Of a stretch of 64,000 nucleotides of DNA, positions 1-8,947 are shown piece after piece; within the stretch, counting starts at the first letter, position 1, and every line of letters begins with the position of its first letter. The DNA is from Microbacterium sp. MF43 (GTDB lineage Bacteria; Actinomycetota; Actinomycetes; Actinomycetales; Microbacteriaceae). Both the position numbers and the translations under genes were made by a program. The stretch spans positions 248,001 to 312,000 of the forward strand of contig NZ_JABBDY010000004.1 of assembly GCF_012847295.1 (NCBI RefSeq), read 5' to 3'. Under the pieces are notes generated by a model, which saw only the letters and a list, made by a program, of their open reading frames with translations, ran no database searches and was not told the origin of the DNA.

Positions 1-325
1 CGACCTCGCCGCGACGGTCCACACCGAATCGGCGGTCCTCCGGTACACCGCGCAGCTCGCGGAGGCGACGAGGGCGGATGCCGCGACCCGCCTGGGCGTG
101 TCGGTGCGAGGCTCGCTCGCCATGATCCGCATCGCGAAGGTGTGGGCAGCCGCCCAGGGCCGCCACTTCGTCACGCCCGACGACATCAAGGAGCTGGCGG
201 CTCCGGTGTGGACCCACCGCCTCGTGCTCGACCCGGAGGCGGAGTTCGCCGGCACGACGGCCGAGACGGTCATCGCGCGGGTTCTCGAAGACGTCGCCGC
301 ACCGCAGGCGAGGTCCGCTGCCTGA
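1..325 (+). CDS. MoxR-family AAA ATPase, C-terminal part (5' end outside window)
   Basis: The window opens inside this gene; about 107 codons remain, read from base 2, so the Walker A and B motifs are not visible. What is left is the helical lid of a MoxR ATPase: a segment reading TRLGVSVRGSLAMIR, then AKVWAAAQGR and VTPDDIKELAAPVWTHR. MoxR ATPases are thought to act as chaperones for DUF58/VWA partner proteins. The next gene is a DUF58 protein whose ATG shares one base with this stop (TGATG), giving the common order MoxR, DUF58, transglutaminase-like protein. The truncation is only the window edge, with no sign of a broken gene. Confidence 0.85.
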   Translation, partial: DLAATVHTESAVLRYTAQLAEATRADAATRLGVSVRGSLAMIRIAKVWAAAQGRHFVTPDDIKELAAPVWTHRLVLDPEAEFAGTTAETVIARVLEDVAAPQARSAA

Positions 326-1572
326 TGACGACGGAAGCACTCGGCGAGGCGGCTCCGGCACGGGATCGCCTCGAATGGTGGGGGGAGCGCGCCGCACGCG
401 CCTGGCGACGCCTGCGGCGCGTGCTGGACGTCGTGCGCCCCGCTGCCTGGGTGCTCATCGCCGGGGCCGCCGCGCTGTGGATCGCGGGCGCCTCGCTCGG
501 ATGGTGGGAGCTCACGGTCGCCGCCATCGTGCTGACCGTCCTCCTCGCGCTGTGCGCGCTCTTCCTGATCGGCCGCACGGCCTACGACGTGACGCTCGAC
601 CTGACGCGGACCCGGGTCGTCGTCGGCGAGCGGGCCGTCGGTGCGCTGACGCTGTCGAACTCGGGCGGGCGGGCGATCCTCCCCTCGCGTGTCGTGCTTC
701 CCGTCGGTGCCGGCCGCGGCGAGTTCCACGTGTCGCGCCTCGCCCCGGGTGCGTCGGCCGAGGAGCTCTTCGCGATTCCCACCGTGCGGCGCGCCGTCGT
801 CGAGGTGGGCCCGGTGAGCGTCGTGCGCGGCGATCCCCTGGGCCTGTTCGAGCGCGTGCACCGCAAGGATGAGCCCGTCGACCTGTTCGTGCATCCCAAG
901 ACGGTGCTCTTCGACGGGCAGTCCCTCGGCTTCCTGCGCGACCTCGAGGGCCTTCCGGCCACCGATCTCTCGCGTGACGACGTCTCGTTCCACGCGCTGC
1001 GCGAGTACCAGCCCGGCGACGACCTGCGCCACGTGCACTGGAAGTCCACCGCGCGCACCGGCAGCGTCATGGTGCGCCAGTACGAGGAGACCCGTCGCTC
1101 GCACTTCGTGATCGGCCTCTCGACGCATCCGGGCGACTATCGCGATGACGACGAGTTCGAGCTCGCGGTGTCGGCTGCCGGATCTCTCGGACTGCGCGCG
1201 CTCCGCGATTCGCAGCGTGTCGAGGTGCGCGTGCAGGAGCGCTCGCTCCCGTCTGCGACCGGCAAGCAGTTCCTCGATTCGCTGAGCGCCGTCGTGCACT
1301 CCCGCCCGCGCGCGGGCGGTGTCGTCGAGCTGGCCGGAGTCGTCGCCGCGACCCTGCCCCTCGCGAGCGTGGTCGTGCTGGTGTGCGGGAGCACCGTCGA
1401 CGCGAACAGCCTGCGGGCGGCGTGCGCGCGCCTGCCGTTCGGCGCGCGCGCTCTGGCGGTCGTCGCGCACTCCGGCGCGGCGCCGAGCCTGCGCCGGATC
1501 GCCGACGCCAGCGTCGTGACGGTCGGCTCGCTCGACCAGCTTCCCGCCGCGCTGCGGAAGGTGCTGGCATGA
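325..1572 (+). CDS. DUF58 domain-containing membrane protein
   Basis: 415 residues from ATG 325, chosen because it overlaps the MoxR stop by one base and gives the expected N-terminus; the frame is open further upstream, but that part lies inside the MoxR gene. Two membrane segments lie at about residues 37-85. The DUF58 signature is at about residues 217-245 (FHALREYQPGDDLRHVHWK, then TARTG and RQYEETR), within a VWA-like fold. DUF58 proteins are membrane-tethered partners of MoxR ATPases; the biochemical role is not settled. It overlaps the next gene by ATGA, so the three are almost certainly co-translated. The family call is secure, the function is not. Confidence 0.9.
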   Translation: MTTEALGEAAPARDRLEWWGERAARAWRRLRRVLDVVRPAAWVLIAGAAALWIAGASLGWWELTVAAIVLTVLLALCALFLIGRTAYDVTLDLTRTRVVVGERAVGALTLSNSGGRAILPSRVVLPVGAGRGEFHVSRLAPGASAEELFAIPTVRRAVVEVGPVSVVRGDPLGLFERVHRKDEPVDLFVHPKTVLFDGQSLGFLRDLEGLPATDLSRDDVSFHALREYQPGDDLRHVHWKSTARTGSVMVRQYEETRRSHFVIGLSTHPGDYRDDDEFELAVSAAGSLGLRALRDSQRVEVRVQERSLPSATGKQFLDSLSAVVHSRPRAGGVVELAGVVAATLPLASVVVLVCGSTVDANSLRAACARLPFGARALAVVAHSGAAPSLRRIADASVVTVGSLDQLPAALRKVLA

Positions 1573-4040
1573 GCGCGGTCGCCCCGGCGCTCTCGAGGCG
1601 ACGCTGGGTTCTCGATCTGACCGCCGTCGCGGCGCTGCTCGCGGTGCCCATCGTCGGGTTCTGGCCGACCTTCGGGGGGCCCGCGTACCTTCCGGCGGCC
1701 GTCGGCGGCGCGCTGCTCGGGATGGGAGTGGCGGTTCTGTGCGCGTGGCTGCGGTGGGGCATCCTTCCCCTCGCCGGCCTCACTGTCCTGGCGTACTTCG
1801 TCTTCGGCGGGGCTCTCGCCCTCCCGCACACGGCGGTGCTCGGATTCGTTCCGACGCTCGACACCGTCGGCCGGCTCGCCACCGGTGTGGTCACGTCGTG
1901 GAAGCAGCTGCTCACGACGGTCGCGCCGGTCGCGGCATCCGACGGCCATCTGGTCGTGCCGCTGGTGCTCTCCCTCGTCGCGGGCGTGCTCACGACGTCG
2001 CTCGCCCTGCGCCTGCGCAACCCCGCATGGACGCTGATCCCCGCGTCGGCATTCCTCGCCGTGCAGATCGCGCTCGGCACCTCGCAGCCGGCGGCTCCGC
2101 TCGTCCAGGGCGTGGTGTTCGCCCTCGTGGCCGCGGTCTGGCTCGCGATGCGCCAGAGCTGGGAGCACGGCACCGGCGCCGTGCCGCTCGGTGACGACCA
2201 CGCCCCACGCGGCGTCGCGACGCGCCGGCTCCTCCTGGGCGGCGCGGTCGTCGTCGTCGCGACGCTCATCGGCGCGGGGGCGAGCGCGCTGGCGGCACCC
2301 GAGAGCCCCCGGTACGTGCTGCGCGACGTCGTGATCCCGCCGTTCGACATCCGTGAGTACGCGAGCCCGTTGCAGTCCTTCCGCGCGTACGTCCGCGACT
2401 TCCCCGACGAGCCCCTGTTCACCGTAACGGGCATGCCGGAGGGCGCCCGCGTGCGACTGGCCACCATGGACGCCTACGACGGCACCGTCTACAACGTGTC
2501 GGACGATGGCGCGGGAACGTCGAGCGCCTTCGGGCCGGTGCGCGGGAACATGTCCGCCGAGGCGGAGGGCACGCCCGCGACCGTGCACGTCGAGGTCGAT
2601 GCCCTCGAGGGCGTGTGGATGCCCGAGGTCGGCGCCGTCCGGAGCATCACCTTCGCCGGCGATCGCGCCGACGACCTGCGGCGGTCGGCCTTCTACAACG
2701 AGGGCACCCAGACCGCCGTCGTCACCCAGCGGCTGAGCGCGGGGGACGAGTACACGCTCGAGACGCTCGTGCCGTCGTCGCCGAGCGACGACGCGCTGGC
2801 CGACAGCGACTTCGCGCCGGTGTCGCTGCCCGACCAGGAGGGCGTTCCGCAGGACCTCGCCGAGATCGCGTCGCAGGCGGTCGCAGAGGCGACCACGCCG
2901 GTCGAGCAGGTGCGCGCGCTGCAGACCTTCCTCGCCGAGGAGGGCTTCTTCAGTCACGGGCTCGAAGGCGAGGTGCTCTCGCGCGCCGGCCACGGTGCGG
3001 AGCGGATCTCGACCCTCCTCGGAAGCGACCAGATGGTCGGCGATGACGAGCAGTACGCCACGGCCATGGCGCTGCTCGCGCGCGAGATCGGCATCCCCGC
3101 GCGGGTGGTGATGGGGTTCTACCCCGAGGAGGAGGCCGAGGGGCAGGCGGTGTTCGCGGCCACGGGCGACACGCTCCATGCCTGGGTCGAGGTCGCCTTC
3201 GAGGATCACGGGTGGGTCACCTTCGACCCGACTCCGCCCGAGGACCAGGTTCCCAACGACCAGACCACCAAGCCCCGGGCCGACCCGAAGCCCCAGGTGC
3301 TGCAGCCCCCGCCCCCGCCGCAGGAGCCCGTCGACCTCCCGCCGACCGTGCCCGACGACCGCGAATCCGAGGACGAGAGCGGCTTCGATGCGGCGCTCCT
3401 CGCGCTCATCGTCGTGATCGCCCTCGGCGTGGCCGGGCTGCTCGCTCTCCTTGCCGCCCCCTTCGTGGTGATCGGCGCCCTCAAGGCCGCCCGGCGCCGC
3501 AAGCGCCGTGACGCCGAGCGTGCCGCCGACCGCATCAGCGGCGGCTGGGACGAGCTGATCGACCGCGCGACCGACTACGGCACGCCGGTGCGTCCCGGCG
3601 GCACGCGGCGCGAGGATGCGGGGGTCGTCGACGCGGCGTTCGCCGAGCCGCGCGTGACGACGCTGGCCGAGCGGGCCGACCTCGAGGTCTTCGGTCCCAC
3701 GGAGCCGACCCCGGAGGACGTGTCCGAGTTCTGGCGCCAGGTCGACGAGATCGTCGGCGGCATGGGCGCCGGACGCTCGCTGTGGGCTCGGCTCGGCGCT
3801 CGCCTGAGCGTCCGCTCGCTGCTCGCGGGCACGCGATTCGCCCTTCCCGCCCGTGCGCCGCGCCCGCCGCGCGCCGGTCACAAGCCGGGGTCCGGTGGGA
3901 CCGGCACCGGTGAGCCGGGTTCCGAAGCGGCCGATTCCGCGACGCCCGGGCCCGAGCGCCCGGCCCGCACGGCACGCCGTTCCCGTTCGAAGCGCACAGT
4001 CGCGCCCGACTCCGACCCTCGCCCCCTGGAGACCGAATGA
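1569..4040 (+). CDS. TgpA-like transglutaminase-fold membrane protein (catalytic Cys absent)
   Basis: 823 residues from ATG 1569 (ATGA overlap with the DUF58 stop). The first ~230 residues hold several hydrophobic membrane segments, followed by an extracytoplasmic part with the transglutaminase-like core at about 480-560, a proline-rich stretch, one membrane helix at ~605-637 and a basic, disordered cytoplasmic tail. His537 (LHAWVEV) and Asp553 (TFDPTPP) of the expected Cys-His-Asp triad are present. The position that normally carries Cys reads GDDEQYA, with Asp493 where Cys would be, so ordinary transglutaminase or protease chemistry is unlikely. Family knowledge: TgpA-like proteins are encoded next to MoxR and DUF58. 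A binding or structural role at the cell envelope is inferred. Confidence 0.85.
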   Translation: MSAVAPALSRRRWVLDLTAVAALLAVPIVGFWPTFGGPAYLPAAVGGALLGMGVAVLCAWLRWGILPLAGLTVLAYFVFGGALALPHTAVLGFVPTLDTVGRLATGVVTSWKQLLTTVAPVAASDGHLVVPLVLSLVAGVLTTSLALRLRNPAWTLIPASAFLAVQIALGTSQPAAPLVQGVVFALVAAVWLAMRQSWEHGTGAVPLGDDHAPRGVATRRLLLGGAVVVVATLIGAGASALAAPESPRYVLRDVVIPPFDIREYASPLQSFRAYVRDFPDEPLFTVTGMPEGARVRLATMDAYDGTVYNVSDDGAGTSSAFGPVRGNMSAEAEGTPATVHVEVDALEGVWMPEVGAVRSITFAGDRADDLRRSAFYNEGTQTAVVTQRLSAGDEYTLETLVPSSPSDDALADSDFAPVSLPDQEGVPQDLAEIASQAVAEATTPVEQVRALQTFLAEEGFFSHGLEGEVLSRAGHGAERISTLLGSDQMVGDDEQYATAMALLAREIGIPARVVMGFYPEEEAEGQAVFAATGDTLHAWVEVAFEDHGWVTFDPTPPEDQVPNDQTTKPRADPKPQVLQPPPPPQEPVDLPPTVPDDRESEDESGFDAALLALIVVIALGVAGLLALLAAPFVVIGALKAARRRKRRDAERAADRISGGWDELIDRATDYGTPVRPGGTRREDAGVVDAAFAEPRVTTLAERADLEVFGPTEPTPEDVSEFWRQVDEIVGGMGAGRSLWARLGARLSVRSLLAGTRFALPARAPRPPRAGHKPGSGGTGTGEPGSEAADSATPGPERPARTARRSRSKRTVAPDSDPRPLETE

Positions 4041-5191
4041 CCGACCACCCGCTCCCCGCTGCACCGGCATCGATCGGTCTGCGCGCCGCCGCGTACGCCG
4101 TCGATCTCCTGGTCGCGTGCGCCGTCGGCGTCCTGTGCGCCGGCATCGCCTTCGCGGTCGTGCTGGCCACGAGCGGGGTGGCCGCGCTCGGCCCGGCGCT
4201 TCTGGTCGCCGTCGGAGCCGCGGCGGCGGGGATGGTGACCTGGGCCGTGGTGCACACCGCGCTGCAAGGCGGCGCGGGGTCCGTGGGCCAGCGCGCGTTC
4301 GACCTGAAGCTCGCTCGCGAAGCCGAGGGCGGGCCCGTCGGATTCTGGCCGGCTCTCGCGCGCAACCTCGTGTGGGCGCTCTCCTGCGCGATCTTCGTCG
4401 GGTGGTTCACCCCGCTGTTCGACGCGAGCCCGCGCCGTCAGGGCTGGCACGATCGCGCGGCTCGCACCCTCGTCGTCAACGCTCCGACGCCTGCCGCTCC
4501 CGTGGCCCCGGTCGCCGTCGCGCCCGCCCTCGTCGTACCGTTCACCGCCGCCGTGCCACGCGTGGCCGGGCCGAAGCCCGCAGCCGACCCGCAGCCGTGG
4601 TTCCTCGCGGCACCCGCGCCCGCCCCGGCCGCGCAGCCCGACCGCATGCCCGCCGCCGCGCCCGCGCCAGCCCGGCAGCCGGCCCCTGCGCCGGCCGTGC
4701 GAATCGACCCCTTCCCTGAGCTCCCGCGGCTCGCCGAGAGCACGCGCGTGACATCCCTGCGCGCGGCGGAGCCGTCCGCTGGGCCCGTGCTCCGCGCCGG
4801 GACGCAGCGCGACATCACCCGCACGGCGCCGCCGCCGGCGCAGCGCGCCGCGCTCTTCGCCGACGCGCCGGTGCTCGCCGTCCTCACGTGGGATGACGGG
4901 TCCCGAATGGCGGTCTACGGTCGCACGCTGTACGGGCGCAATCCCGCCGCGGAGTCGGGAACGGTCAGCGTTCCGGTGCGCGACGAGACCCTGTCGCTGT
5001 CCAAGACGCACTTCGAGATCGGCGGCGATGCGTCCGGCGCCTGGATCGCCGACCGGCACTCGACGAACGGCACGGTGCTCGTGCGCGACGGGGGGAGGCA
5101 TCCGCTCGTTGCGGGGCACCCGACGTCGCTTCGGCCCGGAGACCGGCTCGAACTGGGCGACCGATCGGCCGTCGTGGGGCTGTCGGCATGA
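4037..5191 (+). CDS. RDD-family membrane protein with C-terminal FHA domain
   Basis: 384 residues. Residues ~10-155 form an RDD domain: the first Arg/Asp pair lies in GLRAAAYAVD, several hydrophobic helices follow, and the last Asp is in QGWHDRAARTLVV. A ~110-residue Ala/Pro-rich linker follows. The C-terminal ~100 residues are an FHA domain with LYGRNP, the phosphothreonine-pocket sequence SLSKTHFEI and the closing STNGTVL motif. An FHA domain reads phosphothreonine marks, so this is a plausible membrane-anchored reader for the kinase encoded downstream. Start and stop overlap both neighbours (ATGA), placing it in the same operon. Confidence 0.88.
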   Translation: MTDHPLPAAPASIGLRAAAYAVDLLVACAVGVLCAGIAFAVVLATSGVAALGPALLVAVGAAAAGMVTWAVVHTALQGGAGSVGQRAFDLKLAREAEGGPVGFWPALARNLVWALSCAIFVGWFTPLFDASPRRQGWHDRAARTLVVNAPTPAAPVAPVAVAPALVVPFTAAVPRVAGPKPAADPQPWFLAAPAPAPAAQPDRMPAAAPAPARQPAPAPAVRIDPFPELPRLAESTRVTSLRAAEPSAGPVLRAGTQRDITRTAPPPAQRAALFADAPVLAVLTWDDGSRMAVYGRTLYGRNPAAESGTVSVPVRDETLSLSKTHFEIGGDASGAWIADRHSTNGTVLVRDGGRHPLVAGHPTSLRPGDRLELGDRSAVVGLSA

Positions 5192-6021
5192 CCGCGCCCA
5201 TGAAGGTGGTCTTCGGATCAGCCACCGACGCCGGCCTGCGGCGGCGCATCAACGAGGACTCGCACATCGCGGCGCCGCCGCTGTTCCTCGTCGCCGACGG
5301 GATGGGCGGGCACCACGGCGGGGAGCTTGCCAGCGCGGCCGTCATCGAGGAGTTCGCGGCGCTCGCGGGGCGGCCGAGCCTGGACATCGACGACGTCCGC
5401 CGTGCGCTCGCCGCCGCTCGCCGCCGCGTCGAGGCGCTTCCGCCCGGACAGGGCGCCGTCGCCGGCACGACGCTGACGGGCGTCGTGATCGCCGACGTCG
5501 ACGGCGACGGGTACTGGCTCGCGATCAACCTCGGCGACTCGCGCACGTACCGTCTCAGCGAAGGGGACTTCGAGCAGGTGAGCGTCGACCACTCGGTCGT
5601 GCAGGAGCTGATCGACGCAGGCCAGCTCGACGCGGCCACCGCATCGCAGGACGCGCGCCGCAATGTCATCACGCGCGCCATCGGCGCCGGGAGCGACGCG
5701 GACGCCGACTACTGGCTGATCCCCGCCGAGGGCGGCGACCGCATCCTGGTGTGCTCCGACGGCCTGTCGACCGAGCTCGACCACGACACGATCCACGCGA
5801 TCCTGGTGGCCGAGACCCATCCGCAGGCAGCCGCCACCCGTCTCGTGCACGAGGCGATGCTGCGAGGCGGACGCGATAACATCACGGCGCTGGTGGTCGA
5901 CGCGACGTCCGTGCGCGCCCGCGACGGCCGTCCCGGCGATCACACGGCTCCGACGGCGCCGGTCGCCGACGAGATCGACGGCGACACGCTGCCCCGCGTC
6001 GTCGCTGCAGGGGGGTTCTGA
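5188..6021 (+). CDS. PP2C-family serine/threonine protein phosphatase
   Basis: 277 residues, close to the size of a bare bacterial PPM/PP2C catalytic domain. The motifs appear in order: RRRINEDS near the N-terminus, DGMGGHHGGE, GTTLTGVV, NLGDSRTYRL, DHSVVQEL, ITRAIG, CSDGLS and the C-terminal GGRDNITALVVD; the metal-binding Asp residues are all present. There is no membrane segment, so it should be cytoplasmic. It most likely reverses phosphorylation by the kinase two genes downstream; such phosphatase/kinase/FHA groupings are standard in actinobacteria. The ATG overlaps the previous stop by four bases, and its stop shares one base with the next start. Confidence 0.95.
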   Translation: MTAPMKVVFGSATDAGLRRRINEDSHIAAPPLFLVADGMGGHHGGELASAAVIEEFAALAGRPSLDIDDVRRALAAARRRVEALPPGQGAVAGTTLTGVVIADVDGDGYWLAINLGDSRTYRLSEGDFEQVSVDHSVVQELIDAGQLDAATASQDARRNVITRAIGAGSDADADYWLIPAEGGDRILVCSDGLSTELDHDTIHAILVAETHPQAAATRLVHEAMLRGGRDNITALVVDATSVRARDGRPGDHTAPTAPVADEIDGDTLPRVVAAGGF

Positions 6022-7268
6022 TGTCGGTCCGCTATTCGCCGGGCGCGCATCCGGTCGCGGTGACGCCGCACGGATTCGCCGTGCTGGATCGAGACACCTC
6101 GCCCGCGCTCGCGTCCCGCATCCACGCGCTCCTCGCCGACGGTCGCGGTCTCGGCGGGGTGCTCGAGGCCCTCACCGGCGCCTACGGCACGTCGCTCTCC
6201 GCGGTGCCGCCGTTCGCGGTCGCGCTCGCCGAGCAGGGCGCCGTGCGTCTCGCCGTGCGCGGCCGGTTCGCCCTCGACACCCGGGCGGGCGCCGCCGAGC
6301 GGATTTCGGGCGAGGGCGTCACGACGTGGACGGAGCGCGTGATCCCGGATGTCTCGCGGGTGGAACTCGTGGCGGGGACGGATGCCTCGCCCCCGGAGTT
6401 CCCCGTCAGCGACGGCGTCATCCTGGCCGCCGCCGTCGTGTGGGTGCCGTCCGCCGTCGACGCACCGACCCCCGAGGTCCGGGCCGCCGTCGACGCGTCG
6501 GCGACCCCTGCCGCGACCACCGAGTCCGACGAGCCGGAGGCTCGCGAATCCATCCCCACGCCCGCGCGGGGCGTCGAGGCATCCGTCCCGCCTCCGGCCA
6601 TCGTCGTTCCGCCTGCTGTCGACCCCGTCCCGAGCCCGCCGTCCACGCCGGGGCTGATCGACTCCGCGGCCGTGCTGTCGGTGGCCGACACGCTCCTGCC
6701 CTCCGAGTCGACACTGATCCCGGCGCACGAACCGCCCGACCCCGACCCTGAGCCTGAACCCGAGCCCGCCGCCGAGCCGGCCGAGGTCGACGCGACGATC
6801 GTGCGCCCGACACCCGCCCCGGTGGTGCTCGGCGACCACGACGGAGAGACGGTGTCGCTCGCCGAGGCGCGCGCGCTGCGAACGGGCGACTCCGCACCCT
6901 CGCCGCTCGCGCCGCCGCGCCCGCCGGCACCCGGGCGCATTCGCGTGTCGACCGGGCAGGTGCTCACCCTCGATCGCACCGTCGTCATCGGCCGGCGACC
7001 GCGCTCGACCCGCGTCTCGGGGACGGATCTGCCGCACCTCGTCGCCGTCGACAGCCCGCAGCAGGACATCTCCCGCAGCCATGTCGAGCTGCGTGTCGAG
7101 GGCGACAGCATCGTGGCCACCGACCTGCACACGACCAACGGCACGACGCTGCTGCGGACCGGCGTGGACCCCATGCGGCTGCATCCCGGGGAGGGCACGG
7201 TCGTCGTCCCCGGCGACGTGATCGACCTCGGCGACGGCATCACGGTGGCGATCGAGGAGCTGTCGTGA
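6021..7268 (+). CDS. FHA domain-containing protein
   Basis: 415 residues. The N-terminal ~130 residues are an unassigned, Ala-rich globular region; residues ~150-300 form a low-complexity Pro/Glu/Ala linker that includes a run of alternating Pro-Glu/Asp. The last ~100 residues are an FHA domain with VVIGRRPRSTRV, the binding loop DISRSHVEL and TTNGTTLL. The linker contains several threonines that could be kinase targets (inference). No membrane segment is evident. It lies between the phosphatase and the kinase with overlapping start and stop codons, so it is probably a phosphothreonine-reading adaptor or substrate of that kinase. Confidence 0.88.
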   Translation: MSVRYSPGAHPVAVTPHGFAVLDRDTSPALASRIHALLADGRGLGGVLEALTGAYGTSLSAVPPFAVALAEQGAVRLAVRGRFALDTRAGAAERISGEGVTTWTERVIPDVSRVELVAGTDASPPEFPVSDGVILAAAVVWVPSAVDAPTPEVRAAVDASATPAATTESDEPEARESIPTPARGVEASVPPPAIVVPPAVDPVPSPPSTPGLIDSAAVLSVADTLLPSESTLIPAHEPPDPDPEPEPEPAAEPAEVDATIVRPTPAPVVLGDHDGETVSLAEARALRTGDSAPSPLAPPRPPAPGRIRVSTGQVLTLDRTVVIGRRPRSTRVSGTDLPHLVAVDSPQQDISRSHVELRVEGDSIVATDLHTTNGTTLLRTGVDPMRLHPGEGTVVVPGDVIDLGDGITVAIEELS

Positions 7269-8947
7269 GCGGCAAGCGCGCCCCCATGTCTCCGCCCGAT
7301 CTGCCGGGCTTCACCTACGTCGATGTGCTCGGCTCGGGCGGATTCGCCGACGTCTTCCTCTACGAGCAGGCTCTCCCGCGCCGTCGCGTCGCGGTGAAGG
7401 TGCTGCTGACCGAGCGGATGTCGAGCGGATCGGTCGCGGAGTTCACGGCCGAGGCCAACGTCATGGCGATGCTGTCGACCCACCCGACGATCGTCACGAT
7501 CTACCAGGCCGGCGTCGCGCGCGATGGGCGACCGTACCTTGTGATGGAGTACTGCCCGAAGCCGAACCTGCAGGTGCGCTACCGGCGCGAGCCGTTCTCG
7601 GTCGCCGAGTCGCTGCGGGTCGGCGTCCAGGTCGCGGCGGCGGTCGAGACCGCTCACCGGGCCGGCGTGCTGCACCGCGACATCAAGCCCGCCAACATCC
7701 TCGTCACCGAATACAACCGCCCCGCTCTGACCGACTTCGGCATCGCGTCGACGACGAGCGCGGCAGCCGAGTCGGCGGGCCTCTCGATTCCCTGGTCGCC
7801 GCCCGAGTCGTTCGCCGACGTTCCGCGCAGCGATCCCCGTTCCGACGTCTACGCGCTCGGTGCGACCGTGTACACGCTGCTCGCCGGTCGTTCGCCGTTC
7901 GAGCTTCCCGGACAGCGGAACACCGCGGCCGATCTCATCCAGCGCATCGAGACCACGCCCCTCCCGCCGCTGGGCCGCGCGGATGCTCCGGCTTCGCTCG
8001 AGCGCGCCCTCGCCCGCGCGATGGCGAAGTCCTCGGGCGACCGCTACGAGTCCGCCATCGCCTTCGCACGGGCGCTGCAGAAGGTCCAGATCGAGCTTTC
8101 CCACTCCGTGACGCCGATCGACATCCTCGATGACAGCATCGCCGACGACGCGGTCGAGGACGAGGAGGAGGGGCTCACCCGCGTCCGCGGTGTGGTGAGC
8201 ATCGACCCGCAGACCACGCCGGCCGCCGGGCCGACGCGACCGTCGGCGGTCACCGTCCCCGCCGCGCCGCGCACGCCTCCCGTGTACGAGCCGGCTGAGG
8301 CGCAGACCGTCCTCCGCGCCGACGCGGTGCCGGCCTCGGCATCCGCCGCCGCAACCCGGGTCCGCGGTCCGGTCGACGTGCCCGCCGCCGGCGACGCCAC
8401 CGTCCTGCGCCCTCCCACGCCGGTCTTCACCGAAGCCGCCGCCGGCGCGCCGACGGACAGGGCATCCGCATCCGCATCCGCATCGGCGTCAGCGGCGGCG
8501 ACGCCATCAGGCGCCGCTCCGCCGGCCGGACGCCCCCGCAAGGGCCTGTGGATCGGCCTCGGCGCTGCCGTCCTCGTCGTGCTCGCGGCGGTGATCGTCG
8601 GCGTGTCCCTCCCCGGCATCCTCGTGGGAGGGACGGCCCAGCCGACCCCTGCCGCCTCGTCCGTTCCGAAGGACCCCGTCTCGGCCGTCGTCCCTGAGCC
8701 CGAGGATCTCGCGGGCACGGTCGCGGCCGACGGCGTGCGCTTCGCGTGGACGAACCCCGACCCTCAGGAGGGGGACCGCTACCTCGTCGGCGTGGTCGCG
8801 CGGCCCGACGAGGAACCCGAGTTCGAGCCGATCACCGAGACCGAGGTCACCGTGCCTCTCGACGCGTCCGGGACGACGTGCGTCGAGGTGCTTCTCGTGA
8901 GACAGAACGGACAGTCGTCCGATCCGGTGAGGGGGTGCGCTCCGTGA
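7265..8947 (+). CDS. Serine/threonine protein kinase (PknB-like, membrane-anchored)
   Basis: 560 residues from GTG 7265. The kinase domain spans ~15-270 with a glycine-rich loop (GSGGFADVF), ATP-binding Lys45 (VAVKVLL), catalytic Asp139 (LHRDIKPAN) and Asp157 of the DFG motif, so it should be active. A ~150-residue linker rich in Ala, Thr and Pro follows, including a short Ser-Ala repeat coded by tandem GCATCC at 8462-8485. One membrane helix lies at ~427-450, and a ~85-residue extracytoplasmic domain with a fibronectin-III look and two cysteines follows. PASTA repeats are absent, so the sensed signal differs from PknB. It sits in an operon with a PP2C phosphatase and three FHA proteins. Confidence 0.94.
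   Translation: MSGKRAPMSPPDLPGFTYVDVLGSGGFADVFLYEQALPRRRVAVKVLLTERMSSGSVAEFTAEANVMAMLSTHPTIVTIYQAGVARDGRPYLVMEYCPKPNLQVRYRREPFSVAESLRVGVQVAAAVETAHRAGVLHRDIKPANILVTEYNRPALTDFGIASTTSAAAESAGLSIPWSPPESFADVPRSDPRSDVYALGATVYTLLAGRSPFELPGQRNTAADLIQRIETTPLPPLGRADAPASLERALARAMAKSSGDRYESAIAFARALQKVQIELSHSVTPIDILDDSIADDAVEDEEEGLTRVRGVVSIDPQTTPAAGPTRPSAVTVPAAPRTPPVYEPAEAQTVLRADAVPASASAAATRVRGPVDVPAAGDATVLRPPTPVFTEAAAGAPTDRASASASASASAAATPSGAAPPAGRPRKGLWIGLGAAVLVVLAAVIVGVSLPGILVGGTAQPTPAASSVPKDPVSAVVPEPEDLAGTVAADGVRFAWTNPDPQEGDRYLVGVVARPDEEPEFEPITETEVTVPLDASGTTCVEVLLVRQNGQSSDPVRGCAP
8462..8485 (+). repeat. Tandem GCATCC hexamer repeat inside the kinase linker
   Basis: Four consecutive copies of GCATCC, the last ending in G, encode Ala-Ser repeats in the disordered linker of the kinase. 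A slippage-prone in-frame repeat of this kind changes linker length without breaking the frame. Confidence 0.8.

Noticed and set aside
1137-4070. A 977-codon open frame on the minus strand.
   Set aside because: It lies antisense to the DUF58 and transglutaminase-like genes, is Arg/Gly-rich without any domain, and arises from GC-rich third positions. The same applies to long antisense frames at 10598-12154, 29011-31581 and 35437-37755.
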